Shown here: in pieces, positions 41,971 through 49,233 of the stretch
How positions within the stretch are numbered: position 1 is the stretch's first letter
Layout of the letters: every line of letters begins with the position of its first letter
Assembly (NCBI RefSeq): GCF_900163795.1
Contig: NZ_FWFD01000015.1
Span: forward strand, 434,001 to 498,000
Direction: 5' to 3'
From: Vagococcus fluvialis bH819
Lineage (GTDB): Bacteria; Bacillota; Bacilli; Lactobacillales; Vagococcaceae
DNA: 64,000 nucleotides
Notes under the pieces: model-generated
Seen by the model: the letters and a program-made list of their open reading frames with translations, nothing else
Database searches by the model: none
Told to the model about the DNA's origin: nothing
Position numbers and translations under genes: made by a program

Positions 41971-43422
41971 ATGATAAAAGACGCGACTTATCTTGCTGGT
42001 TTGATTCGTAATAACGAAATGTCGCCAATTGAAGCTTTAGATGAGATGTATAAAAAAGCAAAAAAACATGAGAAATTAAATGCTTTTGTAGAGTTAGATA
42101 TAAATAAAGCAAAAAAATCGTTAGAATCTAGCGGACAGTTGTTAAAAAATAACCCTTTCTACGGTGTTCCATTCCCACTGAAAGACCTAGGCCAAAATAA
42201 GCAAGGGTTTCATCAGACGATGGGATCTAAGTTATTTAAAAAAAATATTACAAATCAAACAAACCATTACGTTTCGAGAATAGAACAGGCGGGTTTCATT
42301 CCTTTTGGTGTGACAACTGCGCCAGAATATGGATTTAAAAATGTTACTGATTCAGAACTTCATGGAGATACATTGAATCCTTTAGATTTGGAACGTTATT
42401 CTGGTGGAAGTAGTGGCGGAGCTGCATCTGTAGTTGCTTCGGGTATTTCTCCTATCGCTGGGGCAAGTGACGGTGGAGGATCTATTAGAATACCTGCAAG
42501 TTTTACTGGCTTGATAGGAATGAAGCCTAGTCGGGGCAAAATTGTCACAGGACCAGATGGTTATAGAGATTGGCAAGGCGCTTCCGTCAATTTTATTTTA
42601 GGTGTCTCAATTAGAGATACTAAAAAGATGTTACGCATTTTAAAACCAAACAAACAATTTTCACCTTTTAATCAGCCTAAAGCAAGCTTACCAGTGGTTA
42701 ATAGACCTCTTAGAATTGCTGTTTGTACTACATCGCCAGTCGGTAATCAAGTGTCAGAGGAAGCGATTCTTGCTGTTCATAATGCAGCTACCTTTTTAGA
42801 AAGTCTAGGTCATACAGTTGAAGTAATTGATTATCCGGTTGATGGGTTAGGACTTATCAATAGTTATTATCAGATGAATGGTGGAGAAACTGCAAATATG
42901 ATGAACCATATTTCGAAAAAATTTGATAGAGAACTTGTTAAAGAGGATATGGAGTTAATGACCTGGACTATTTATCAATATGGAAAAAAATTATCAGCTG
43001 CTGATTATGCCGATAGTTTTAACATATGGGATCAATCAGCAGTTATTATGGAAGAACTTTTTGAAACATATGATTTGTTTTTATCACCGACTGCTACAAC
43101 CATTGCGCCAAAAGTAATTGACGATCTACAAAGTGCTGATATAAGAAATCGGATGAATCATGCTGAGTTTCAGACAAAGACCGAATTAGATAGATTAATC
43201 TATGAAATGTTTGAAAAAAGTTTATGGATAACACCGTATACGCAACTAGCTAATTTAACAGGGCAACCAGCTATTAGTTTGCCAACACATATGACGGAAA
43301 AAGAGAATCTACCAATCGGTGTGCAACTAATGGCAAGCAAAGGAAATGATAGTTTATTACTTGAAGTAGGAAAATGGTTTGAGGAACTACATAAATTATT
43401 TATTCCTGATGTTTATAAATAA
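41971..43422 (+). CDS. Amidase-signature family protein
   Basis: Amide hydrolase related to GatA and nylon-type amidases; substrate unknown. The 483 residues have the Ser-Ser-Lys triad: Lys in FPLKDLGQ (near 71), the cis-Ser in GGSSGGAASVVASG (about 146-159) and the nucleophile Ser in GASDGGGSIRIPAS (about 164-177). GatB and GatC are not beside it, so it is not the tRNA amidotransferase. ATG 41971 follows GGAGGG. The gap 41848-41970 holds nothing clear. Confidence 0.85.
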   Translation: MIKDATYLAGLIRNNEMSPIEALDEMYKKAKKHEKLNAFVELDINKAKKSLESSGQLLKNNPFYGVPFPLKDLGQNKQGFHQTMGSKLFKKNITNQTNHYVSRIEQAGFIPFGVTTAPEYGFKNVTDSELHGDTLNPLDLERYSGGSSGGAASVVASGISPIAGASDGGGSIRIPASFTGLIGMKPSRGKIVTGPDGYRDWQGASVNFILGVSIRDTKKMLRILKPNKQFSPFNQPKASLPVVNRPLRIAVCTTSPVGNQVSEEAILAVHNAATFLESLGHTVEVIDYPVDGLGLINSYYQMNGGETANMMNHISKKFDRELVKEDMELMTWTIYQYGKKLSAADYADSFNIWDQSAVIMEELFETYDLFLSPTATTIAPKVIDDLQSADIRNRMNHAEFQTKTELDRLIYEMFEKSLWITPYTQLANLTGQPAISLPTHMTEKENLPIGVQLMASKGNDSLLLEVGKWFEELHKLFIPDVYK

Positions 43423-43511
43423 AAAAACCTCGTAGTAGTCTGCTGTTTAGCAGAAAAAAGAAATATATGAAGAAATCATTAATAAAAAATTAACCTGTAA
43501 AGAAAAAACAC

Positions 43512-43540
43512 TTTACAACCTCGAAAAAAACTGTTATGAT
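43512..43540 (+). promoter_or_regulatory. Promoter of rpsP-khpA
   Basis: TTTACA (43512-43517), 17 bp, TATGAT (43535-43540). The message would start near 43547, 36 bases before rpsP. Confidence 0.7.
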
Positions 43541-43582
43541 ACTTCTTGTGATTAAGAAATATATATCTGGAGGTGCCAATAA

Positions 43583-43858
43583 ATGGCAGTTAAAATTCGT
43601 TTAAAACGTATGGGTTCTAAAAAGAAACCTTTTTATCGTATGGTAGTAGCAGATTCTCGTTCTCCTCGTGACGGACGTTACATCGAAGTAGTAGGAACTT
43701 ATAATCCATTAGTTAATCCTGCGCTAGTTACAGTTAAAGAAGAAGAAATCTTAGATTGGTTATCAAAAGGTGCTCAACCTTCTGATACAGTACGTAACAT
43801 TTTATCTCGTGAAGGAATTATGAAAAAACATCACGAAGCTAAATACACTAAAAAATAA
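43583..43858 (+). CDS. rpsP: 30S ribosomal protein S16
   Basis: Small-subunit protein needed for 30S assembly. The 91 residues begin [20 protein letters not shown], the S16 signature, with [14 protein letters not shown] following. ATG 43583 follows GGAGGTG. In this lineage the S16 gene follows ylxM-ffh and precedes khpA and rimM-trmD; here a GNAT and an amidase gene sit between ffh and rpsP, so the usual block is interrupted. Confidence 0.98.
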   Translation: MAVKIRLKRMGSKKKPFYRMVVADSRSPRDGRYIEVVGTYNPLVNPALVTVKEEEILDWLSKGAQPSDTVRNILSREGIMKKHHEAKYTKK

Positions 43859-43871
43859 GGTGGGACTTTGA

Positions 43872-44126
43872 ATGACTGATGTTAAAGATTTGGTTTTAAC
43901 CATTGTCCGTCCGTTAGTTAGTCAGCCTGAGAATGTCCATTTAGAAGTCACTGAAGGTGATCAATACATGGAATACAACCTAACCGTTGCCCCTGAGGAT
44001 ATTGGACGTATTATTGGTAAACAAGGACGAGTAGCTAAAGCTATTCGAACGATCGTTTATAGTGTACGAACAGCAGAACCTAAAAAAGTTCGCTTAAATA
44101 TTTTAGATGGTAGCACGAAAGCTTAG
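43872..44126 (+). CDS. khpA: KH-domain RNA-binding protein KhpA
   Basis: Small RNA-binding protein that works with KhpB/EloR in controlling cell elongation and some mRNAs in streptococci and enterococci. The 84 residues are one KH domain with the GIIGKQGR-type loop (RIIGKQGRVAKAIRTIV, about 40-56). ATG 43872 lies 13 bp after rpsP. The stop codon lies inside the left arm of the following terminator. Confidence 0.92.
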   Translation: MTDVKDLVLTIVRPLVSQPENVHLEVTEGDQYMEYNLTVAPEDIGRIIGKQGRVAKAIRTIVYSVRTAEPKKVRLNILDGSTKA

Positions 44127-44149
44127 TCAATTTTGACTAAGCTTTTTTT
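44118..44149 (+). terminator. Terminator after khpA
   Basis: Arms AAAGCTTAGTC and GACTAAGCTTT followed by TTTT, overlapping the last codons of khpA. Confidence 0.9.
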
Positions 44150-44236
44150 AATAAATTAAATGACGAGGATTATGTTTTACCTAAATTGCTTTTTAAATTA
44201 AGATAGAGATATCATATAGAAATTAGGTGTAAAAAA

Positions 44237-44667
44237 ATGAAGAAAAAAACTATACTAACAGGTCTTTTATTAACCGTATTGGTATTAGGTGCATGTTCAA
44301 AAAAGAAGAATTAAAAACAAATGTATCAAAAGAGACAGAAGTATCATCGCAAAAAGAATTAAAAATTAGTAGTTCTACATTTAAAGGTGAATTATCAGAA
44401 GTACCGATTATAGATGAAGATACGGTTATACTGGCGTTTGAAAAAATAATAGCAATTAAAGACGAAGATAACTTATTAGATAGCTTAAACGCTAACGGAG
44501 TGGTTCTTTTGGCCGATATGACTATTTTTGATAAAGAAATGAAGCCAGAAGATTTTAAAGTAGGTAGCTTGATCGAATTTGAACTAGAAACACCGACTGC
44601 TATGACTTATTCCATTCCTCCCCAAGTCGCGGGAAATTCTATAAAAAGAGTTAGCTTAGCTAAATAA
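44237..44667 (+). pseudogene. Small lipoprotein gene split by a -1 frameshift at an A AAA AAG site
   Basis: ATG 44237 opens a 25-codon frame: basic start, hydrophobic core, lipobox LGAC (Cys 20), then SKKKN and a TAA. The rest of the protein (about 120 residues, starting EELKTNVSKE and ending KRVSLAK) continues in the -1 frame to 44667. The two frames join exactly at the heptamer A AAA AAG (44299-44305). One more A in the run would also restore one frame. So it is a frameshift mutation, a sequencing error, or recoding. The mature part resembles no family I can name; it is acidic and predicted secreted. An open frame beginning at ATG 44293 lacks a ribosome site. Confidence 0.65.
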
Positions 44668-44719
44668 AAATATAATCGCTAAAATGAGGTCAATCTTTTT
44701 ATCTAAATATGTTTTTTAA

Positions 44720-44748
44720 TGACACTTGCTAGTGTTCAATGATACAAT
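44720..44748 (+). promoter_or_regulatory. Promoter of rimM-trmD
   Basis: TGACAC (44720-44725), 17 bp, TACAAT (44743-44748), 36 bp before rimM. Confidence 0.5.
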
Positions 44749-44783
44749 GTATGAGACATTTTAGATGAAGAGGGGTTACACAA

Positions 44784-45314
44784 GTGACAGAATACTTAAA
44801 CGTGGGCAAGATTGTCAACACACAAGGGATTAAAGGAGAAGTCCGAGTGATATCAAAAACGGATTTTTCAGATGAAAGATATAAAAAAGGCAAAGATTTA
44901 TTTTTATTTCAAGAAAATAAAAAGCCGATTACACTAACTGTAAAAAGTCATCGCAAACATAAAAATTTTGACATTATTAGTTTTGAAGATCATCCAAATA
45001 TTAATGATGTTGAAAAATATCGTGATGGCATCTTAAAAGTGGATAAAAAAGATTTAGGTAAATTAGAAAAGAATGCTTTTTATTACCATCAAATTGTTGG
45101 TTTAGAAGTTTTTGACGAAGAAGGAAAATTAATGGGAACGATTAAAGAAATTCTTTCACCAGGAGCTAATGATGTCTGGGTGATTGGTCAAAATCAAAAA
45201 GGTAAAAAAGATATCTTGATTCCTTACATCGAATCAGTCGTAACGCTAGTGGATATAGCTAATAATCGTGTTGAAGTCGAGATTCCAGAAGGATTGATTG
45301 ATGATGAGAATTGA
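44784..45314 (+). CDS. rimM: Ribosome maturation factor RimM
   Basis: Helps assemble the 3' domain of 16S rRNA around S19. The 176 residues have the N-terminal RimM domain ([17 protein letters not shown]) and a C-terminal PRC barrel ([28 protein letters not shown]). The start is GTG 44784 with AGAGGGG upstream. Its last bases overlap trmD, the usual coupling of this pair. Confidence 0.95.
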   Translation: MTEYLNVGKIVNTQGIKGEVRVISKTDFSDERYKKGKDLFLFQENKKPITLTVKSHRKHKNFDIISFEDHPNINDVEKYRDGILKVDKKDLGKLEKNAFYYHQIVGLEVFDEEGKLMGTIKEILSPGANDVWVIGQNQKGKKDILIPYIESVVTLVDIANNRVEVEIPEGLIDDEN

Positions 45315-46044
45315 TGTCTTAACACTGTTTCCAAGAATGTTTGAAGGTCCTTTAACTGAATCAATTTTAGGAAAAGCGATAGATAAAAATTTATTAGATG
45401 TTCATATCAGTAACTTCCGTGATTTTTCTACAAATAAGCACCAACAAGTAGATGATTATCCATACGGTGGTGGAGCAGGCATGTTACTAAAAGTTCAACC
45501 TATCCATGATGCCATTAAAACAATTCAAGCTGATTCAGGACATCAAAAACAACGAATTATTTTACTTGATCCAGCAGGAAAACCATTTAATCAAAAACTA
45601 GCAGAAGAATTCGCTGAAGAAGAACATTTAGTTTTTGTTTGTGGTCATTATGAAGGCTATGATGAACGTATCAGAAGTTTAGTGACTGACGAAGTTTCTT
45701 TAGGAGATTACGTCTTAACAGGCGGAGAATTAGGTGCTATGACAATGATCGATGCAACTGTTCGCTTACTGCCAGAAGTCTTAGGAAATGATGAATCAGC
45801 AAAAGGTGATTCTCATTCAACAGGACTGTTGGAACACCCGCAATATACCCGTCCAGCAGAATATGAAGGTATGGAAGTTCCCCATGTTTTGACAAATGGT
45901 AACCATAAGTTAATTGCTGAGTGGCAATTAAGAGAATCTTTAAGAAGAACGCTTCTAAGAAGGCCTGACATGTTAGAAACATTAGATATGACACCAGAGA
46001 TGGTTAAAATACTAGATGAAGTCAAAAAAGAAGAGAACTTGTAA
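45301..46044 (+). CDS. trmD: tRNA (guanine-37-N1)-methyltransferase
   Basis: Methylates G37 of tRNAs to prevent +1 frameshifting, using S-adenosylmethionine in a trefoil-knot SPOUT fold. About 247 residues with [29 protein letters not shown], and the knot motif [13 protein letters not shown] (about 140-152). Two ATGs stand in tandem at 45301 and 45304; AGAAGG is 8 bases before the first. The start lies inside the end of rimM. Confidence 0.96.
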   Translation: MMRIDVLTLFPRMFEGPLTESILGKAIDKNLLDVHISNFRDFSTNKHQQVDDYPYGGGAGMLLKVQPIHDAIKTIQADSGHQKQRIILLDPAGKPFNQKLAEEFAEEEHLVFVCGHYEGYDERIRSLVTDEVSLGDYVLTGGELGAMTMIDATVRLLPEVLGNDESAKGDSHSTGLLEHPQYTRPAEYEGMEVPHVLTNGNHKLIAEWQLRESLRRTLLRRPDMLETLDMTPEMVKILDEVKKEENL

Positions 46045-46055
46045 AGAAAAAGAGC

Positions 46056-46084
46056 TTTACAGTCTTATTAGATTATGTTAAGAT
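46056..46084 (+). promoter_or_regulatory. Promoter of rplS
   Basis: TTTACA (46056-46061), 17 bp, TAAGAT (46079-46084), giving a leader of about 85 bases before rplS. Confidence 0.6.
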
Positions 46085-46090
46085 AATTTG

Positions 46091-46175
46091 GTGAGTGTAA
46101 GAGCTCAACATATTACGACATTCCGCTATGAAAAAATTCATATGAGTGTTTTGGAAATAAGGAGAATATCGAAAA
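46091..46175 (+). promoter_or_regulatory. Candidate L19 ribosomal-protein leader
   Basis: The rplS leader is long for a single ribosomal-protein gene and holds small pairable segments (ATGAA/TTCAT at 46128-46141; GAGCTC at 46101). A structured L19 leader is known in Firmicutes. I could not fold this one convincingly by eye, so the call rests mainly on position. Confidence 0.3.
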
Positions 46176-46523
46176 ATGAATCCATTAATCGAAGCAATTA
46201 CTCAAGAACAATTACGTTCAGACATCCCAGCTTTTAGACCTGGTGATACTGTACGTGTACACGCTAAAGTTGTAGAGGGTACTCGTGAACGTATCCAATT
46301 ATTTGAAGGTGTGGTAATCAAACGCCGTGGAGCTGGAGTAAGTGAAACTTATACAGTTCGTAAAATTTCAAATGGTGTTGGTGTTGAACGTACGTTCCCA
46401 ATCCATACACCACGTGTTGCACAAATCGAAGTTATCCGTTACGGTAAAGTACGTCGTGCGAAACTTTATTACTTACGTGCATTACACGGTAAAAAAGCTA
46501 GAATTAAAGAAATCCGTCGTTAA
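46176..46523 (+). CDS. rplS: 50S ribosomal protein L19
   Basis: Large-subunit protein at the 30S-50S interface. The 115 residues show [32 protein letters not shown] and the C-terminal [20 protein letters not shown] signature. ATG 46176 follows AAGGAGA. Follows trmD as in most bacteria, but with its own promoter and leader. Ends at a hairpin terminator. Confidence 0.98.
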   Translation: MNPLIEAITQEQLRSDIPAFRPGDTVRVHAKVVEGTRERIQLFEGVVIKRRGAGVSETYTVRKISNGVGVERTFPIHTPRVAQIEVIRYGKVRRAKLYYLRALHGKKARIKEIRR

Positions 46524-46543
46524 TAATTCGTTATTAATAGGTG

Positions 46544-46574
46544 AAGCACTCTATGAAAATAGGGTGCTTTTTTA
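46544..46574 (+). terminator. Terminator after rplS
   Basis: Arms AAGCACTCTAT and ATAGGGTGCTT around GAAA, then TTTT. Confidence 0.9.
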
Positions 46575-46655
46575 TTTTTGTAGTTATTTAATAGTTACAA
46601 AGAAATACAAATAGCCTGTTGTAACATAAAAAAAGGGCAAATAAATTCATCTTTA

Positions 46656-46684
46656 TTGCTTTTTTTTAATTTTAACTTTATACT
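46656..46684 (+). promoter_or_regulatory. Promoter of the PadR-regulator/permease operon
   Basis: TTGCTT (46656-46661), 17 bp, TATACT (46679-46684). The expected start of transcription falls inside the adjoining palindrome. Confidence 0.6.
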
Positions 46685-46710
46685 GTTTTTAACAGTTAAC
46701 TGTTAAAAAC
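46685..46710. promoter_or_regulatory. Perfect 26-bp palindromic operator
   Basis: A perfect palindrome with half-site GTTTTTAACAGTT, centred at 46697/46698, touching the -10 box and covering the expected transcription start. It lies 27 bp before a PadR-type regulator gene, so autorepression is the simple reading. Confidence 0.75.
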
Positions 46711-46737
46711 ACTTATAAAAATTTAAGGAGAAGTGAA

Positions 46738-47094
46738 ATGAAAGAAAATAAAAAAAATAATAGTCAAGGTAGAAAAAGAGGTCGGAAAGTAGATTCCTAT
46801 TTGCTTTTGTTTTTAGCTAAAAAAGATTGTTATGGAGGCGAACTTGTCACAATGTGTGAAGAGTTGATTCCGAACAATCAATTTGACAGTGCCATGGTGT
46901 ATCGAACGTTGAAAAAGTTAGGAGAAGAATCAGCAATTATATCAAGCTATAAAGAAGTAGATACTAAAATGATCCGATTTTATAGCATGACTGAGTATGG
47001 AAGAACTCTATTACAGGAATGTAAAAAAAATGTGTTGTCTAATATTGAAAATCTAAACTTCTTTTTAGAAGAGTATGAAAAACTGGAGGAATGA
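46738..47094 (+). CDS. PadR-family transcriptional regulator
   Basis: Winged-helix repressor. The 118 residues open with a very basic tail (KKNNSQGRKRGRK), then the PadR pattern: SYLLLFLAKKDCYGGEL, MVYRTLKKLGEESAI (recognition helix and wing) and a short C-terminal dimer helix. ATG 46738 follows AAGGAGA. Its stop overlaps the start of the permease gene by four bases. It most likely controls itself and the two membrane genes through the 26-bp palindrome; the ligand is unknown. Confidence 0.85.
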   Translation: MKENKKNNSQGRKRGRKVDSYLLLFLAKKDCYGGELVTMCEELIPNNQFDSAMVYRTLKKLGEESAIISSYKEVDTKMIRFYSMTEYGRTLLQECKKNVLSNIENLNFFLEEYEKLEE

Positions 47095-47576
47095 ATATGA
47101 TAAATGGAATTGTGTTATATAGTTTAAGTGGTGTGTTATTGACAGTTTCTTTAGTTAAAGATAAAGACAAAACTAAAAATGCATTAATTAAAGCTTGGAA
47201 AATGTTTATAAATATTCTGCCAGATATGTTAGCGATTATGTTACTTGTAGGGATCGTACTTACCGTGTTGACGCCAACGATGATTGCTAAAATAATGGGT
47301 GAAAATTCTGGTGTGATGGGAATAGTCTATGCAACGATTATCGGATCAATCGCTATAGTACCTAGTTTTATTGTTTTTCCTTTAGGCAAGACGTTGATTG
47401 ATAATGGAGCAGACTATCCTCAAGTTGCTGTTCTGATGTCAACTTTGATGGCAGTTGGGTTGACGATACTCCCTATGGAAAAGAAATTTTTTGGTAATAA
47501 GTTCACCTATTTAAGGACAATCTCAGCTGTTGTTATGTGTTTAATTTTTGGATTAATTATAAAGGTAGTGATGTAG
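47091..47576 (+). CDS. Small membrane protein, first half of a two-part permease (YraQ/ArsP-like)
   Basis: 161 residues with about five hydrophobic segments. It contains IMGENSGVMGIVYATIIGS and then a Pro-rich FPLGKTLIDNGADYP stretch, both echoed in the next gene. I relate it to predicted permeases of the YraQ/ArsP group, known to export organoarsenicals in some cases, but this is a weak family guess. Overlaps the PadR gene (ATGA), so expression is coupled to the repressor. The substrate is unknown. Confidence 0.6.
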   Translation: MNMINGIVLYSLSGVLLTVSLVKDKDKTKNALIKAWKMFINILPDMLAIMLLVGIVLTVLTPTMIAKIMGENSGVMGIVYATIIGSIAIVPSFIVFPLGKTLIDNGADYPQVAVLMSTLMAVGLTILPMEKKFFGNKFTYLRTISAVVMCLIFGLIIKVVM

Positions 47577-47577
47577 G

Positions 47578-48108
47578 TTGAAAATACTAATAAAAAATAA
47601 ATTTTTGATAGTTCTTTTAATTGTTTTAATCATGATTTCATTATATAAATTTGAGTTAAGTATTAATATTTTAAATATTACAGGTAAAAGTTTAAGAGAT
47701 ATGTTGATATTGTTGCCTCCTATTTTTATTTTGATTGGTTTATTAGACAAATGGATAGAAAGAGGAACCTTAGTTAAATATATGGGTGAAAATTCAGGGG
47801 TAAGCGGAATATTTTTTTCATTGATTTTAGCTACTGTGGCAGCAGGTCCTTTATATATGGCATTTCCGATTGCTATATTATTAATTAATAAAGGGGCTGG
47901 TTTGCGTTATATAATCTTTTTCTTAGGGGCATGGTCCTCAGTGAAATTACCTGTATTAATTTATGAGTTTTCTTCATTTGGAATCAAATTTTCTCTTATT
48001 CATATTATCTTTTCTTTAGTATTTTATTATTTAACAGGGATTTTATTTGAAAAAATATTTACTCCTGCTGATATAAGTAAAATAAAAAAAATTTCTGATA
48101 ATTATTAG
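47578..48108 (+). CDS. Small membrane protein, second half of a two-part permease (YraQ/ArsP-like)
   Basis: 176 residues, with about five hydrophobic segments. It shares with the preceding protein the block YMGENSGVSGIFFSLILA and a downstream FPIAILLINKGAG, so the two are likely homologous halves that work as a heterodimer. The start appears to be TTG 47578, one base after the stop of the first half, with AAAGG 12 bases upstream; the weak site suggests coupling. No conserved cysteines or charged helix residues reveal the substrate. Confidence 0.6.
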   Translation: MKILIKNKFLIVLLIVLIMISLYKFELSINILNITGKSLRDMLILLPPIFILIGLLDKWIERGTLVKYMGENSGVSGIFFSLILATVAAGPLYMAFPIAILLINKGAGLRYIIFFLGAWSSVKLPVLIYEFSSFGIKFSLIHIIFSLVFYYLTGILFEKIFTPADISKIKKISDNY

Positions 48109-48230
48109 TATTGTACAAATTCTTCTCTTCAAAATCATGACAAAACACTAATCTAGATAGTTATTTTTAAAAAATTAGTGTAAAATGTAATGGTATATCA
48201 TAATTTTTATGGTCGAAGGAGGAAATTATA

Positions 48231-49214
48231 ATGAGTATTGCGGTTTTAGGTGGAGCAGGCTATATTGGCTCTCATGCTGTACAAGCATTAATCAATAAAA
48301 ATGAAGAAGTCGTTGTCATTGATAATTTATTAACAGGACATAAAGAAGCAGTTCATAAAAAAGCTAAATTTTTTGAAGGTGATATCAGAGATAAAGATTT
48401 TATGTTATCAGTTTTTAAAAATGAAAACGTCACTGCTGTTGTGCATTTTGCTGCAAGTTCATTAGTTGGGGAATCAGTCGTTGATCCCTTAAAATATTTC
48501 AATAACAATGTCTACGGCACACAGGTAACTTTAGAAGTGATGAAAGAATTAGGCATTAAAAAAATCGTCTTTTCTTCAACAGCCGCAACTTACGGTGAAA
48601 CAACTCAAGTACCAATTTACGAAACAACACCAACCAATCCTAAAAATCCTTATGGTGAAAGTAAACTAATGATGGAAAAAATGATGCACTGGTGTGATGA
48701 TGCGTATGGTATTAAATTTGTTGCTTTAAGATACTTTAACGTAGCAGGAGCAAGCTTAGACGGCTCGATTGGCGAAGACCATAATCCGGAAACTCACTTA
48801 GTTCCAATTATCTTACAAACAGCATTAGGGCAAAGAGAAAGCATCGCCATTTTTGGTGAAGATTATGATACAGCTGATGGCACATGCGTCCGTGATTATG
48901 TTCATGTGGTAGATTTAGGTGAGGCTCATGTGTTAGCTTTAGACTATTTAAATAAAGGCAATGAAAGTAATATTTTTAACTTAGGTAGTAACGAAGGTTT
49001 CTCTGTCAAACAAATGGTGGAAGAAGCACGTAAAATTACAGGAAAAGAGATTCCAGCCGTTGTCTCTGAACGTCGCGCAGGAGACCCAGCAATCTTAGTA
49101 GCCTCACCTGAAAAAGCTAAAAAAGTGTTAGGTTGGGAACCTAAATCTACCAATGTAACGACTATTTTAGAGACTGCATGGAAATGGCATGTTAAAAACC
49201 CAACTGGATATTAA
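48231..49214 (+). CDS. galE: UDP-glucose 4-epimerase
   Basis: Interconverts UDP-glucose and UDP-galactose with bound NAD. The 327 residues have the extended short-chain fold: [15 protein letters not shown], the catalytic Ser/Tyr-Lys in [10 protein letters not shown] and [11 protein letters not shown], and [11 protein letters not shown] 48231 follows AAGGAGG. Upstream, ACACTAAT (48145) and ATTAGTGT (48174) form an inverted repeat that could be an operator. It is followed at 19 bp by a GalT-like gene; galK and galM are not here. Confidence 0.95.
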   Translation: MSIAVLGGAGYIGSHAVQALINKNEEVVVIDNLLTGHKEAVHKKAKFFEGDIRDKDFMLSVFKNENVTAVVHFAASSLVGESVVDPLKYFNNNVYGTQVTLEVMKELGIKKIVFSSTAATYGETTQVPIYETTPTNPKNPYGESKLMMEKMMHWCDDAYGIKFVALRYFNVAGASLDGSIGEDHNPETHLVPIILQTALGQRESIAIFGEDYDTADGTCVRDYVHVVDLGEAHVLALDYLNKGNESNIFNLGSNEGFSVKQMVEEARKITGKEIPAVVSERRAGDPAILVASPEKAKKVLGWEPKSTNVTTILETAWKWHVKNPTGY

Positions 49215-49233
49215 TTTTGAGGAGATTTTATTA

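Noticed and set aside
41971-43422. GatA subunit of the Asp/Glu-tRNA amidotransferase
   Set aside because: The Ser-Ser-Lys triad is shared by all amidase-signature proteins; gatB and gatC are not adjacent and the remaining sequence is that of a general amidase.
44293-44667. Independent 124-residue gene starting at ATG 44293
   Set aside because: No ribosome site, and the start lies inside the lipobox region of the frame from 44237. The signal peptide plus -1 shift explains it better.
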